Counted from the first letter of the stretch, positions 1-7,012 are shown. The stretch is DNA of 18,387 nt from CAYPHA01 sp964410215 (GCA_964410215.1 CAYPHA010000084.1:1-18387); one strand, 5' to 3'. Made by a program: numbers and translations. Notes: generated by a model not told the origin, from the letters alone.

Positions 1-322
1 TTGGTATTAAAACATCTTTGCTTCGAATTATGCTAGGATAAGCTTGAGGAGTGAGACCGATTGAACTTAAGTTCCCAAAATTTATACCGAATTTTTCTAA
101 TGTTGCTAATCCTCTGGATATTGAGGTGTTTTGATTTGAACCAACTTCAGGTACTATTCTAAGTGTAGAATCATAGGTATTTTTAGAAAATAATGCAATC
201 AGTAACCCAGATACTATTGCTAGACCGGTAATAATAAATATTGTGAATTTTTTTTTGGCAAAATTATATAATAAGTCAATTAATGGTATTTCAGGTTTTG
301 GATAGTTAATATGATCATTCAT
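1..322 (-). CDS. Wzz/GumC-like polysaccharide chain-length determinant, N-terminal part (runs off window)
   Basis: This reading frame is open from an ATG at 322 to the window edge, giving 107 visible residues. Residues about 26-45 form one hydrophobic membrane segment (FTIFIITGLAIVSGLLIALF), preceded by a short cytoplasmic part with lysines. A periplasmic region follows, with AYPSIIRSKDVLIP, which resembles the 'YP.ll.S..vl' stretch common after TM1 in Wzz-family proteins. Such proteins sit in the inner membrane and set the length of O-antigen, capsule or exopolysaccharide chains. It lies 88 nt downstream of the SLBB export gene on the same strand, the usual Wza-Wzz pairing. Base composition is far lower in G+C (about 27% over 1-410) than in the export gene, with many ATA, TTA and AAT codons, which suggests separate acquisition. 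The C-terminal half, including any tyrosine-kinase domain, is outside the window. Confidence 0.75.
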   Translation of the reverse strand, partial: MNDHINYPKPEIPLIDLLYNFAKKKFTIFIITGLAIVSGLLIALFSKNTYDSTLRIVPEVGSNQNTSISRGLATLEKFGINFGNLSSIGLTPQAYPSIIRSKDVLIP

Positions 323-356
323 ATTTCATTGCCTATAATATTGTTAAGTTAGTATT

Positions 357-380
357 CTATTCAATATTTGGATTGAATAG
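357..380. repeat. Inverted repeat between export gene and wzz-like gene
   Basis: Arms CTATTCAAT (357-365) and ATTGAATAG (372-380) are perfectly complementary over 9 bp around a 6-nt loop, within the 88-nt AT-rich spacer. Read on the minus strand, the hairpin is not followed by a U-run, so it is not a standard terminator. It might act as an attenuating or processing hairpin between the two genes, or be chance pairing in AT-rich DNA. Confidence 0.4.
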
Positions 381-410
381 TTATTTAAGATAATAAAAAA
401 AACAATTTAT

Positions 411-2678
411 CTACTTTATCCTATCAATAATCAATATCGTCGTGGCGACGCTGCTCAGGATGGCCGCGGCGTCGCGGATGGCACCGGACCAGTCGATCTT
501 CTCACGCTCAGCCAAAACCGGTATTCGGATGGTGCTGCCCGCCGTAATGCCTTCGGGCAGGTAATTCCAGAATAAAAAGTCCCGCTCCTTGATGACCCGG
601 CCGTCGGCCAGACGTATCGTCACGTTTTCCTTGTCCGCCAGTTCCGTAAAACCGCCGGCCGAACTGATATAATGCGACAGGCTTTTCCCCTTCTCATATA
701 AAACGCTGCTGGGGAAATGCACGCCGCCGATGACCTTGACCGTGTGCCGACGCTCCGGGATGGTGATGACGTCACCGTTGCGTAAATAGATGTTCTCATC
801 CGAATCCGGTTTCCTAAGCACCCGTTCGAAATCGAGACCGATCTGGCCCACATCGTTCTGGTCACGGAAGATGGTCGCCCCGGCGGCATAGGCGGTCGGT
901 TTGAGTCCGCCGGCACGGGCAATGAGGTCCGTCAGCCGTTCCTGCTTGTGACGCAGGGAGTACACACCCGGAAACTGCACCTCGCCGCGGATGGTCACGT
1001 TGCGCTGCAATTCCCAGTCACTGTTTTCGCGGATGAATACATTGTCATACGGTTTCAGCAGAAATACCTCGTCCGGTAAACCGGTTCGGCTGGTATAATT
1101 GGAATCGATTTTTACATAGAGCAGGGTGGCCATGCTGTCGATGGAAACATTCCGGGGATCGATCCGCGAGATTTCCGCCTCGTTGACCAGGGCGTACTCC
1201 TCGAACCCGCCGGCTTCGAAAATAAGGTCCTTAAGGGTCATGTCCTTTTTAAGCAGGTATTCGCCCGGTTCGTTAACGGCCCCGTAGATCCGTACAAAAT
1301 CCTCGGGGAACAGGGTGTTGATGGAAGCGATACGCACCCGGTCCCGGGGTGCCAGCTCAAAATCCTTTTCCTCCCCATCCAGGATAGCCCTGAGGTTGAC
1401 GGAAAACACCTGCTGCTTACGGTTTTTCATCTCGCGTGTGATTTCGACCCGTTCCAGGTAAGCGTCACCGCGGATGCTGTCGACCTGTGCGAATAACCGG
1501 GTAATCGTCATACCCGGTTCAAACTCGAAACGGTTCGGACCGTAGATGGGACCCGATACCGTTACATAATTACGCAGTTCCCGGTCCAGCGATTCAACGA
1601 ATACGCGGTCACCGTGCTGAAAGGTGAACCCGGAAGGGCGGCCGTCTTTCATGAATGGAACATCGAAGATTTTGCGTTCCCCGGTTCCGAGAATGCGTTC
1701 AACCTGGATATGATCACGAAAGGCGTCGGCCGTGAATCCGCCGCTGTATGCGATAAGATCCGTAAGCGTTTCCTGCTCCTTCATCTGATAGACGGCCGGT
1801 TTCTGTACCGAACCGTCCAGATACACGATCCGTGCTGTCGCCGGAATGTGTATCACATCATTGGTCTGTAAGCGGACGGTGGCGTATTTTTTCCCTTCTG
1901 TCAGGAAATCATAAAAATCCAGCTTCTTCAGAATCCGGTCATTACGAACAAGGGTGATGTCCCGCAGGGAACCCGTTTCTCTGGTGCCTCCGGCGTAAAA
2001 CAGCATCTGGAAAGCGGATGTCAGCGCCGGTACGGTGAATACGCCGGGATTGTTCACTTCTCCGACCACATAAATGCGCACCGAACGCAATTTTCCCAGG
2101 GAAACATCCAGGAAGGCCTTATCCTTGATAATGCTGGAATATGATTTCCCCATGATCCGGCGGAGCTGTTCCCTGAAATCAGTCAGCATCAATCCCGCCG
2201 CGTTGACCTGGCCGACCTCCGGGATGAAAATCTGTCCCTCACGGTTGATGATCAGGCTGTGACGGAGTTCGACTTCGCCCCAGACGGATATAATCACTTC
2301 ATCACCGGGTCCCAGGGGATATTCCCCGTCAACGGGACCGTACATTTCCGGCGTGTAATCGACCCGGGCGTTCCGGAATATATTCATCCCGAAATGCGGC
2401 AGGTTCATGAAGGGGCCATCCGCTTCAGAGGGCGTGCGGACTGTCTCCGGTGCCGCTGCAGAGATATCTTTTAACGAATCCGGTGTTTTTGAAAGGTCAT
2501 CCTCGAAGACTTCCAGCGATTCCGCCTGCAGGCTCTTATCCGCGGGTTTGGGCACCGATCCGCTTTGCTCCAGCTGTTTCCGGATTTCCTCCAGTTGCCG
2601 CAAATCTTCCAGACTCTGTCCTAATGCAATGGTATTAAAAACCAGACAACTGATAATGAGTATGACTGTGTTTTTCAT
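411..2678 (-). CDS. Multi-SLBB polysaccharide export protein (Wza family)
   Basis: This 755-residue protein probably forms or gates the outer-membrane and periplasmic channel for exporting a surface polysaccharide. Residues 1-21 look like a signal peptide (hydrophobic core, then ALGQ). A charged, partly coiled-coil-like and low-complexity stretch follows (about 23-88). A Poly_export domain begins at YPLGPGDEVIISVWG (120-134) and reaches about 198. Six SLBB-type beta-grasp repeats then start near residues 200, 282, 370, 461, 560 and 646, each with a 'v.v.G.v..Pg.y' pattern and often a following 'lt.li..aGG'. A hydrophobic segment near the C-terminus (about 733-751) may be a membrane anchor. 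E. coli Wza is about half this length with fewer SLBB repeats, so this is the long form. The ATG at 2678 has GGAG 7 nt upstream. Cys11 with IIS before it loosely fits a lipobox, but the hydrophobic run continues past it, so signal peptidase I cleavage seems more likely. Confidence 0.9.
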   Translation of the reverse strand: MKNTVILIISCLVFNTIALGQSLEDLRQLEEIRKQLEQSGSVPKPADKSLQAESLEVFEDDLSKTPDSLKDISAAAPETVRTPSEADGPFMNLPHFGMNIFRNARVDYTPEMYGPVDGEYPLGPGDEVIISVWGEVELRHSLIINREGQIFIPEVGQVNAAGLMLTDFREQLRRIMGKSYSSIIKDKAFLDVSLGKLRSVRIYVVGEVNNPGVFTVPALTSAFQMLFYAGGTRETGSLRDITLVRNDRILKKLDFYDFLTEGKKYATVRLQTNDVIHIPATARIVYLDGSVQKPAVYQMKEQETLTDLIAYSGGFTADAFRDHIQVERILGTGERKIFDVPFMKDGRPSGFTFQHGDRVFVESLDRELRNYVTVSGPIYGPNRFEFEPGMTITRLFAQVDSIRGDAYLERVEITREMKNRKQQVFSVNLRAILDGEEKDFELAPRDRVRIASINTLFPEDFVRIYGAVNEPGEYLLKKDMTLKDLIFEAGGFEEYALVNEAEISRIDPRNVSIDSMATLLYVKIDSNYTSRTGLPDEVFLLKPYDNVFIRENSDWELQRNVTIRGEVQFPGVYSLRHKQERLTDLIARAGGLKPTAYAAGATIFRDQNDVGQIGLDFERVLRKPDSDENIYLRNGDVITIPERRHTVKVIGGVHFPSSVLYEKGKSLSHYISSAGGFTELADKENVTIRLADGRVIKERDFLFWNYLPEGITAGSTIRIPVLAEREKIDWSGAIRDAAAILSSVATTILIIDRIK

Positions 2679-2703
2679 TCATTTCTCCATTTTTGACCCC
2701 TGA

Positions 2704-2729
2704 GTTCTGAGCTCTGCGTTCTGAGCTCT
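2704..2729. repeat. Direct repeat of GTTCTGAGCTCT, 14-nt period
   Basis: GTTCTGAGCTCT occurs at 2704-2715 and again at 2718-2729, i.e. two copies with a 14-nt period. A third copy lies in inverted orientation at 2979-2990. The 12-mer contains the palindrome GAGCTC. Confidence 0.8.
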
Positions 2730-2795
2730 AAAACACACAGCTCCGCCAGGTTGCTTACAACTTAAACCTTAAGTTTACTTAAATGCGTCTTGGTA

Positions 2796-2811
2796 TGCAA
2801 GCATCGTTCCG
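2796..2811 (-). promoter_or_regulatory. Candidate sigma-54 (-24/-12) promoter for the export gene
   Basis: On the minus strand the 16-mer CGGAACGATGCTTGCA has the GG-N10-GC spacing required by sigma-54. It matches the consensus TGGCACGNNNNTTGCW at all but two of the defined positions (C for the first T, A for the first C). Transcription would start near 2786, leaving a leader of about 107 nt before the export gene. The 3' end of rpoN lies in the same window. A single hit of this kind can arise by chance, and no activator-binding site was identified. Confidence 0.35.
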
Positions 2812-2978
2812 GGCCGAAATCCTGAAATATCAATGATTTCCGATGTTTTGGATTTATTCCGGCCGATTCGTTTTTAACGGCAGTGTTCACCTAAGGAGAT
2901 GTTCGGTAGATACCGGGTAACTCTTAATCCTGTATTAATATTTTTTTGGATTTGATGGATCATTATGGCAAATTGGTT

Positions 2979-2990
2979 AGAGCTCAGAAC
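2979..2990. repeat. Inverted copy of the 12-mer at 2704-2729
   Basis: AGAGCTCAGAAC is the exact reverse complement of the GTTCTGAGCTCT copies about 250 nt to the left. Confidence 0.75.
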
Positions 2991-3020
2991 ACAGATGACA
3001 GAGGTCTGGGTGGTATTATT

Positions 3021-3055
3021 GGAAGTAGGAAGTAAGAAGTAGGAAGTAGAAAGTG
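3021..3055 (+). repeat. GGAAGTA tandem array beside a ribosome-binding site
   Basis: Four heptamers reading GGAAGTA, GGAAGTA, AGAAGTA and GGAAGTA run head to tail from 3021 to 3048, followed by a degenerate unit (GAAAGTG). The array runs straight into GGGAG (3055-3059), the Shine-Dalgarno sequence 6 nt before the GTG at 3066. Because the unit is purine-rich, changes in copy number could alter spacing or translation of the fusion gene. Confidence 0.8.
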
Positions 3056-3065
3056 GGAGTGGATA

Positions 3066-5273
3066 GTGAAGCCGGTGTATCTTGATTATAATGCAACGAC
3101 GCCGATCGATCCCGTTGTCGGCGAAGCCATGATACCGTTTATCCGCGAGCACTTCGGTAATCCCTCGAGCAGTCATTATTACGGAAATCAGGCCCGCCAG
3201 GCGGTGGAAACGGCCCGCCGGCAGGTGTCCGGTTTACTGGGTTGTGAAGCCGATGAGCTGATTTTTACAAGCGGCGGTTCCGAATCCAATAATTATGCCA
3301 TCATCGGGGTGGCGCGCGCCCGCAGGCACCAGGGGAACCATATTATCACGAGCGCGGTGGAACACCCGGCTGTGCTGGAAGTGTGCCGTTTCCTGGAAAC
3401 GGAAGGATTCAGAGTCAGCTATCTGCCGGTTGACGTACACGGCCTGGTGGATCCCGCGGACGTGGCGTCAGCCATTACGCCGCAGACGATCCTGATATCG
3501 GTCATGCATGCCAACAATGAAGTCGGAACCATTCAGGATATCCCGGCCATCGCCGACCTGGCCCATGAGCATGATATCCTGATGCATTCCGATTGTGCCC
3601 AGTCCATCGGTAAAATTCCCGTGCGGGTGGACGACCTGGGTGTGGATCTGCTTACGGTTGCCGGACACAAATTATATGCGCCGAAGGGCATCGGAGCCCT
3701 CTATATCCGCGCCGGCCTGGAACTGGAAAAGCTCGTGTACGGGGCCAACCATGAAATGAACCGGCGTGCGGGAACCGAAAATGTGCTTGAAATTGTCGGA
3801 CTTGGAAAGGCCTGTGAGATCATCGGTCAGCAGGAGGATGCGGCGGCCCACCTGAAGACGATGCGCGACCGTCTGGAAAGCGGATTACGGACATCCTTCC
3901 GCGATACCCGCATCAACGGGCATCCGGACAAGCGTCTGCCGAACACCTGCAGCATCAGCTTCCGCGGTCTCGAAGCAAATACAATTCTATCCGAACTCGA
4001 AACCGTTGCCGCTTCGGCAGGGGCGGCCTGTCATGCCGAAAGTATCGACGTCTCCCATGTGCTGGAAGCGATGCAGGTGCCGGTTGAATATGCCATGGGT
4101 ACGATCCGCTTTTCCGTCGGCCGTTTCACTACCGTGGATGAAATTGATACAGCGCTCGATGAAATCATAAAGGTTCTGGACCGCTTTAAACCGGCCTTTT
4201 CAGAGGCTGTGCCGGTTCAGACAGACGCATCGGATATTAAACTGACCCGGTTTACCCATGGCCTTGGTTGTGCCTGCAAACTGCGGCCCCAGGTCCTGGA
4301 AGAGGTGCTTCGTAAACTGCCGCCGGTCACCGATTCCAGCGTGCTTGTCGGTACGGACAGTTCGGATGACGCCGCTGTCTATCAAATCGATGATCAGACC
4401 GCAATCGTGCAGACCGTCGATTTCTTTACGCCGGTAGTCGATGACCCCTTTCAGTTCGGTGTCATTGCGGCGGTCAATTCCCTCAGTGACATCTATGCCA
4501 TGGGCGCCCGTCCGCTTTTTGCACTGAACATCGTCGGTTTCCCTTCCAACCGTCTGCCGGTTTCGGTTCTCGAACGTATACTGGAAGGGGCCCAATCCAT
4601 CGCTGTAAAAGCCGGGATATCCATCATCGGTGGACACACGGTTGATGATACCGAACCGAAATTCGGACTGGCCGTAACGGGACTTGTCGAACCCGGCCGT
4701 ATTATCCGTAACAACACGGCGAAGCCGGGAGATGTTCTGATCCTTACCAAGCCCGTCGGAACCGGTATCCTGTCGACGGCACTGAAACAGGGCGCCCTGG
4801 ACAGCGTCGTGCAGAAACAGCTTGTGGAAACGATGTCGGCCCTTAACCGGGACGCTGCCGACGCGATGCAGGCGGTCGGTGTAAATGGTTGTACAGATGT
4901 AACCGGATTCGGTTTGATCGGTCATCTTCTCGAAATGATGAAGGGGTCGGGAACGTCGGCCCGCATCCGTTATAGCGCGGTACCTTTACTGAATGATGTG
5001 TTCAACCTGGCCCTCTCGGGTATCATTCCCGGCGGAACCCGTGACAATTATGCCTTTACCGAACCAGACGTATTCTATGACCGGGGATTATCTGAAGTTA
5101 AAAAATTGTTGTTAAACGATGCACAGACGTCCGGCGGGCTGCTGATTGCGGTACCTGAAAGCCGTACTGACATGTTGTTGAAAGCGCTTCATCAACGTTA
5201 TATGGCGAAGGTTGCCGTGATCGGTCAGGTGCTTCCGCCGGATGAAAAGTCCGTTTACGTTGATATTGACTAA
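3066..5273 (+). CDS. Fusion of group I cysteine desulfurase (NifS/IscS-like) and selenide, water dikinase (SelD)
   Basis: This is a single 735-residue reading frame. Residues 1 to about 375 are a PLP-dependent cysteine desulfurase: N-terminal YLDYNATTP, HANNEVG (148-154), PLP lysine K202 in AGHK, and catalytic C322 in the GAACH loop followed by SHVL. After a short linker (about 376-389), residues 390-735 form a full-length SelD (about 347 aa, as in E. coli). The SelD part has C402 and K405 in GCACK (equivalent to E. coli C17 and K20), DDAAVY, GGHTVDD (522-528), TDVTGFG and DAQTSGG. SelD makes selenophosphate from selenide and ATP, and the desulfurase part can mobilise selenium from selenocysteine or sulfur from cysteine, so the fusion implies direct hand-over. 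The SelD catalytic residue is an ordinary cysteine (TGT codon), not selenocysteine. The GTG start is supported by GGGAG 6 nt upstream. The next gene follows after 14 nt. Confidence 0.95.
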   Translation: MKPVYLDYNATTPIDPVVGEAMIPFIREHFGNPSSSHYYGNQARQAVETARRQVSGLLGCEADELIFTSGGSESNNYAIIGVARARRHQGNHIITSAVEHPAVLEVCRFLETEGFRVSYLPVDVHGLVDPADVASAITPQTILISVMHANNEVGTIQDIPAIADLAHEHDILMHSDCAQSIGKIPVRVDDLGVDLLTVAGHKLYAPKGIGALYIRAGLELEKLVYGANHEMNRRAGTENVLEIVGLGKACEIIGQQEDAAAHLKTMRDRLESGLRTSFRDTRINGHPDKRLPNTCSISFRGLEANTILSELETVAASAGAACHAESIDVSHVLEAMQVPVEYAMGTIRFSVGRFTTVDEIDTALDEIIKVLDRFKPAFSEAVPVQTDASDIKLTRFTHGLGCACKLRPQVLEEVLRKLPPVTDSSVLVGTDSSDDAAVYQIDDQTAIVQTVDFFTPVVDDPFQFGVIAAVNSLSDIYAMGARPLFALNIVGFPSNRLPVSVLERILEGAQSIAVKAGISIIGGHTVDDTEPKFGLAVTGLVEPGRIIRNNTAKPGDVLILTKPVGTGILSTALKQGALDSVVQKQLVETMSALNRDAADAMQAVGVNGCTDVTGFGLIGHLLEMMKGSGTSARIRYSAVPLLNDVFNLALSGIIPGGTRDNYAFTEPDVFYDRGLSEVKKLLLNDAQTSGGLLIAVPESRTDMLLKALHQRYMAKVAVIGQVLPPDEKSVYVDID

Positions 5274-5287
5274 CCGATTCAGTGATT

Positions 5288-6175
5288 ATGCGCGTATTTA
5301 CCCTGTCGGATCTCCATGCCGACTTTGATGAAAACCTTGACTGGTTAAAACAATTGTCCCAAAGCGTGTACCGGGATGATGCCCTGATTGTTGGAGGTGA
5401 TGTCTGTGATAAAACCGACCGCTTCAAGGAAGTTCTATATGTTTTGAAAGAACGGTTCAGCATGGTTTTCTTTGTCCCCGGGAACCATGACCTCTGGCTC
5501 CGTGAAAACGGTTTCAGGGATTCTCTGGAAAAATTCTGGTCCCTGATCGAAATCTGTAAAGCGTATGATGTAAAAACAAATCCGGTCAAACTCAATCCGG
5601 ATTCCGAAGAAAGCATGGTATGGGTGGTTCCCCTTTTTTCCTGGTATGTCAAACCGGAAGAAGGCGTGGATTCCCTTTTTATTTTCAAGCCCGGTGAAGA
5701 TCCGACGCTGCGCATGTGGAGTGATAATTATCTGATTAAATGGCCGGCGGATTACGAGAACGGCGGGATAAATGATCACTTCCTGGATCTGAACCGTAAA
5801 TATATCAAAACCGGGTTTACGGCACCCGTTATTTCTTTCAGTCATTTTTTACCGCGGCAGGATCTGATTTTCAGTCTCAACTGGGAACGTGACAAGGCCC
5901 GCTTGATCAAAATGGACCGCACACCGGCGTTTAATTTCAGCCGGGTGGCCGGAACCCGCAGGCTGGAGGAACAGATCAGATATCTGCAATCCCGCATACA
6001 TATTTCGGGACACCAGCATCGGAACCGCAACCGCACCATTGATAAGGTTCATTACATATCACACTGCCTGGGGTATCCCCGGGAACGGCAGCGCCGGTCC
6101 CTGCGTCATATCGACACCGGACCGCTGCTGATCTGGGACGATAACGGGGCGGTTATTCGTGAAGATTGGTATTGA
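5288..6175 (+). CDS. Calcineurin-like metallophosphoesterase
   Basis: This 295-residue protein carries all the metal-binding blocks of the metallophosphoesterase fold: SDLHAD (D8, H10), GGDV (D38), GNHD (N66, H67, D68), SFSHF (H186) and SGHQH (H242, H244). It is probably an active di-metal phosphoesterase. There is no signal peptide or membrane segment, so it should be cytoplasmic. The substrate cannot be told: nucleotides, phosphoproteins and small phosphoesters are all possible. The ATG at 5288 was chosen because MRVFTLSDLHAD places the first metal motif where the family has it. An in-frame GTG at 5282 would add two residues. The gene begins 14 nt after the desulfurase-SelD stop and is probably co-transcribed with it, which hints at, but does not prove, a link to selenium or cysteine metabolism. 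Confidence 0.85.
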   Translation: MRVFTLSDLHADFDENLDWLKQLSQSVYRDDALIVGGDVCDKTDRFKEVLYVLKERFSMVFFVPGNHDLWLRENGFRDSLEKFWSLIEICKAYDVKTNPVKLNPDSEESMVWVVPLFSWYVKPEEGVDSLFIFKPGEDPTLRMWSDNYLIKWPADYENGGINDHFLDLNRKYIKTGFTAPVISFSHFLPRQDLIFSLNWERDKARLIKMDRTPAFNFSRVAGTRRLEEQIRYLQSRIHISGHQHRNRNRTIDKVHYISHCLGYPRERQRRSLRHIDTGPLLIWDDNGAVIREDWY

Positions 6176-6192
6176 GGGGATGGTTTATTCGA

Positions 6193-6216
6193 AATGGCGC
6201 AAAATGTTGCGCCATT
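6193..6216. repeat. Hairpin with REP-like core downstream of the RAYT gene
   Basis: AATGGCGCAA (6193-6202) and TTGCGCCATT (6207-6216) are perfectly complementary over 10 bp around an AATG loop. Its core (GCGCAAAATGTTGCGC) resembles the centre of the 28-bp palindrome inside the neighbouring transposase gene. It lies about 20 nt after the metallophosphoesterase stop and 61 nt beyond the transposase stop. It could terminate or protect either transcript, but no T-run follows on the plus strand. Confidence 0.6.
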
Positions 6217-6277
6217 ACAAACAAAATCCAGGGATGATCATTATTTAAACCAAATTGTTGCTATGCTGCAAATGTAT

Positions 6278-7012
6278 TTATTTGTCTTTATAAAATGTGT
6301 CCTGCATCCATTTTTCCGGATTGTTTAAAATGTAATTCCGAATATTAGATAAATGTTTTTTATCGCGGATAATCATATCATAATACCGTGGTTGCCATGC
6401 GAATTCGATGCCGTTCATTGTTGCGTATTTTTTTACACCGGCCTTATACCCGCGAATAATGGATGCCAAATTCCGGGATTGGGGGCCGAATTTATTTGGT
6501 TTGTATTCGCGGTATTTTGGTTTGATTGTTTCCCCGTTCCGTAGGGACGCAAAATTTTGCGTCCCTACCGGAACATCGCCACCACCACGACCATCATCGC
6601 CAAAAACATCGCCACCACCACAACCATCATCACCACAAATTTTACCGCCACAAACATCGTTGGTACCACCATCATCATTCCCGCCATAACCGGTAATTGT
6701 TTGATTTATGCATGCGAATTCGGGATTCAGAATCCTGATTGTCCCGTGTACATGATTGGGCATCACAATAAAGGCATCAAGGCTGACCATCGGAAAATGT
6801 TTTGGGATATCAGCCCAGTAACTGAATGCTGCTTTACCCAGGTCGGATAATAAATGAACCCAGTCCCATTTGTGCTCAATGTGCAGAATCCTTCCAAAAT
6901 GACAAACTCTGTTCCGGGTGCAAATGGTTATAAAATAATAATTGTTTGAACTGTAATCCCAGCCGCGCAGACGATATGTCTTTCGATGATATCTGTTTTT
7001 AAACCCTGACAC
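6278..7012 (-). CDS. REP-associated tyrosine transposase (RAYT, IS200/Y1-like)
   Basis: This 244-residue protein belongs to the Y1 HUH transposase superfamily. The N-terminal part has RLRGWDYSSNNYYFITICT, typical of RAYTs. The HUH metal motif is H87-V-H89 within MPNHVHG. The C-terminal part has SIIRGYKAGV (about 184-193) and WQPRYYDMIIRD (206-217), where Y211 is the likely nucleophile. The usual 'YDHIIR' reads YDMIIR here. Such enzymes cut and join single-stranded DNA at short palindromic REP sequences and usually occur as single domesticated copies. Residues about 109-165 form an unusual Gly/Asp-rich insertion made of 11-residue repeats and a translated palindrome. The start is a GTG at 7012 with AGGA upstream. 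No flanking terminal repeats of a classic insertion sequence were seen. It points away from the HEAT-repeat gene. Confidence 0.88.
   Translation of the reverse strand: MSGFKNRYHRKTYRLRGWDYSSNNYYFITICTRNRVCHFGRILHIEHKWDWVHLLSDLGKAAFSYWADIPKHFPMVSLDAFIVMPNHVHGTIRILNPEFACINQTITGYGGNDDGGTNDVCGGKICGDDGCGGGDVFGDDGRGGGDVPVGTQNFASLRNGETIKPKYREYKPNKFGPQSRNLASIIRGYKAGVKKYATMNGIEFAWQPRYYDMIIRDKKHLSNIRNYILNNPEKWMQDTFYKDK
6541..6568. repeat. Perfect 28-bp palindrome, REP-like, inside the RAYT gene
   Basis: GTAGGGACGCAAAA (6541-6554) is followed directly by its exact reverse complement (6555-6568). Pairing continues outwards through GTTCC/GGAAC if one base is bulged. Both feet carry GTAG, the tetranucleotide known at the foot of REP hairpins recognised by RAYT proteins. 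On the minus strand it is translated in frame as residues 149-158 (VGTQNFASLR). Confidence 0.9.
6572..6637. repeat. Two 33-bp tandem repeats in the RAYT gene
   Basis: Units 6572-6604 and 6605-6637 match at 30 of 33 positions. A more degenerate related stretch continues to about 6685. Because 33 is divisible by three, the repeats encode an 11-residue protein repeat (GDDGCGGGDVF, GDDGRGGGDVP) and keep the frame open. Confidence 0.8.

Larger units (their letters stand above)
2679..3065. other. Divergent intergenic region (387 nt) with short repeats, no gene seen
   Basis: This stretch separates the minus-strand export gene from the plus-strand desulfurase-SelD gene. It holds a 12-mer present three times (two direct copies, one inverted), a GGAAGTA tandem array next to the plus-strand ribosome-binding site, and a sigma-54-like promoter facing the export gene. 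A 100-codon open frame reading leftwards through it consists mostly of translated repeats and antisense of the fusion gene, and was not accepted as a gene. No convincing sigma-70 promoter was found for the plus-strand gene. Confidence 0.7.

Noticed and set aside
2640..2678. Lipoprotein signal on the export protein
   Set aside because: Cys11 is preceded by IIS, but the leader would be only ten residues and the hydrophobic core continues beyond it, so a normal signal peptide is favoured.
2874..3176. 100-codon open frame across the divergent spacer
   Set aside because: Its translation is mostly the GGAAGTA repeat read backwards plus antisense of the fusion gene, with no ribosome-binding site or family resemblance.
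4269..4280. Selenocysteine at the SelD active site
   Set aside because: SelD proteins often have selenocysteine here, but the codon for residue 402 is TGT, so this is a cysteine form and no SECIS is required.
4200..4925. Long open frame (241 codons) antisense to the SelD half of the fusion
   Set aside because: The plus-strand frame has complete SelD motifs. The antisense product has no recognisable domain and is a by-product of codon bias.
6572..6685. CRISPR-like array from the repeated ACC/ATC motifs
   Set aside because: The units are adjacent without spacers, only two are well conserved, and they are coding repeats in the transposase gene.
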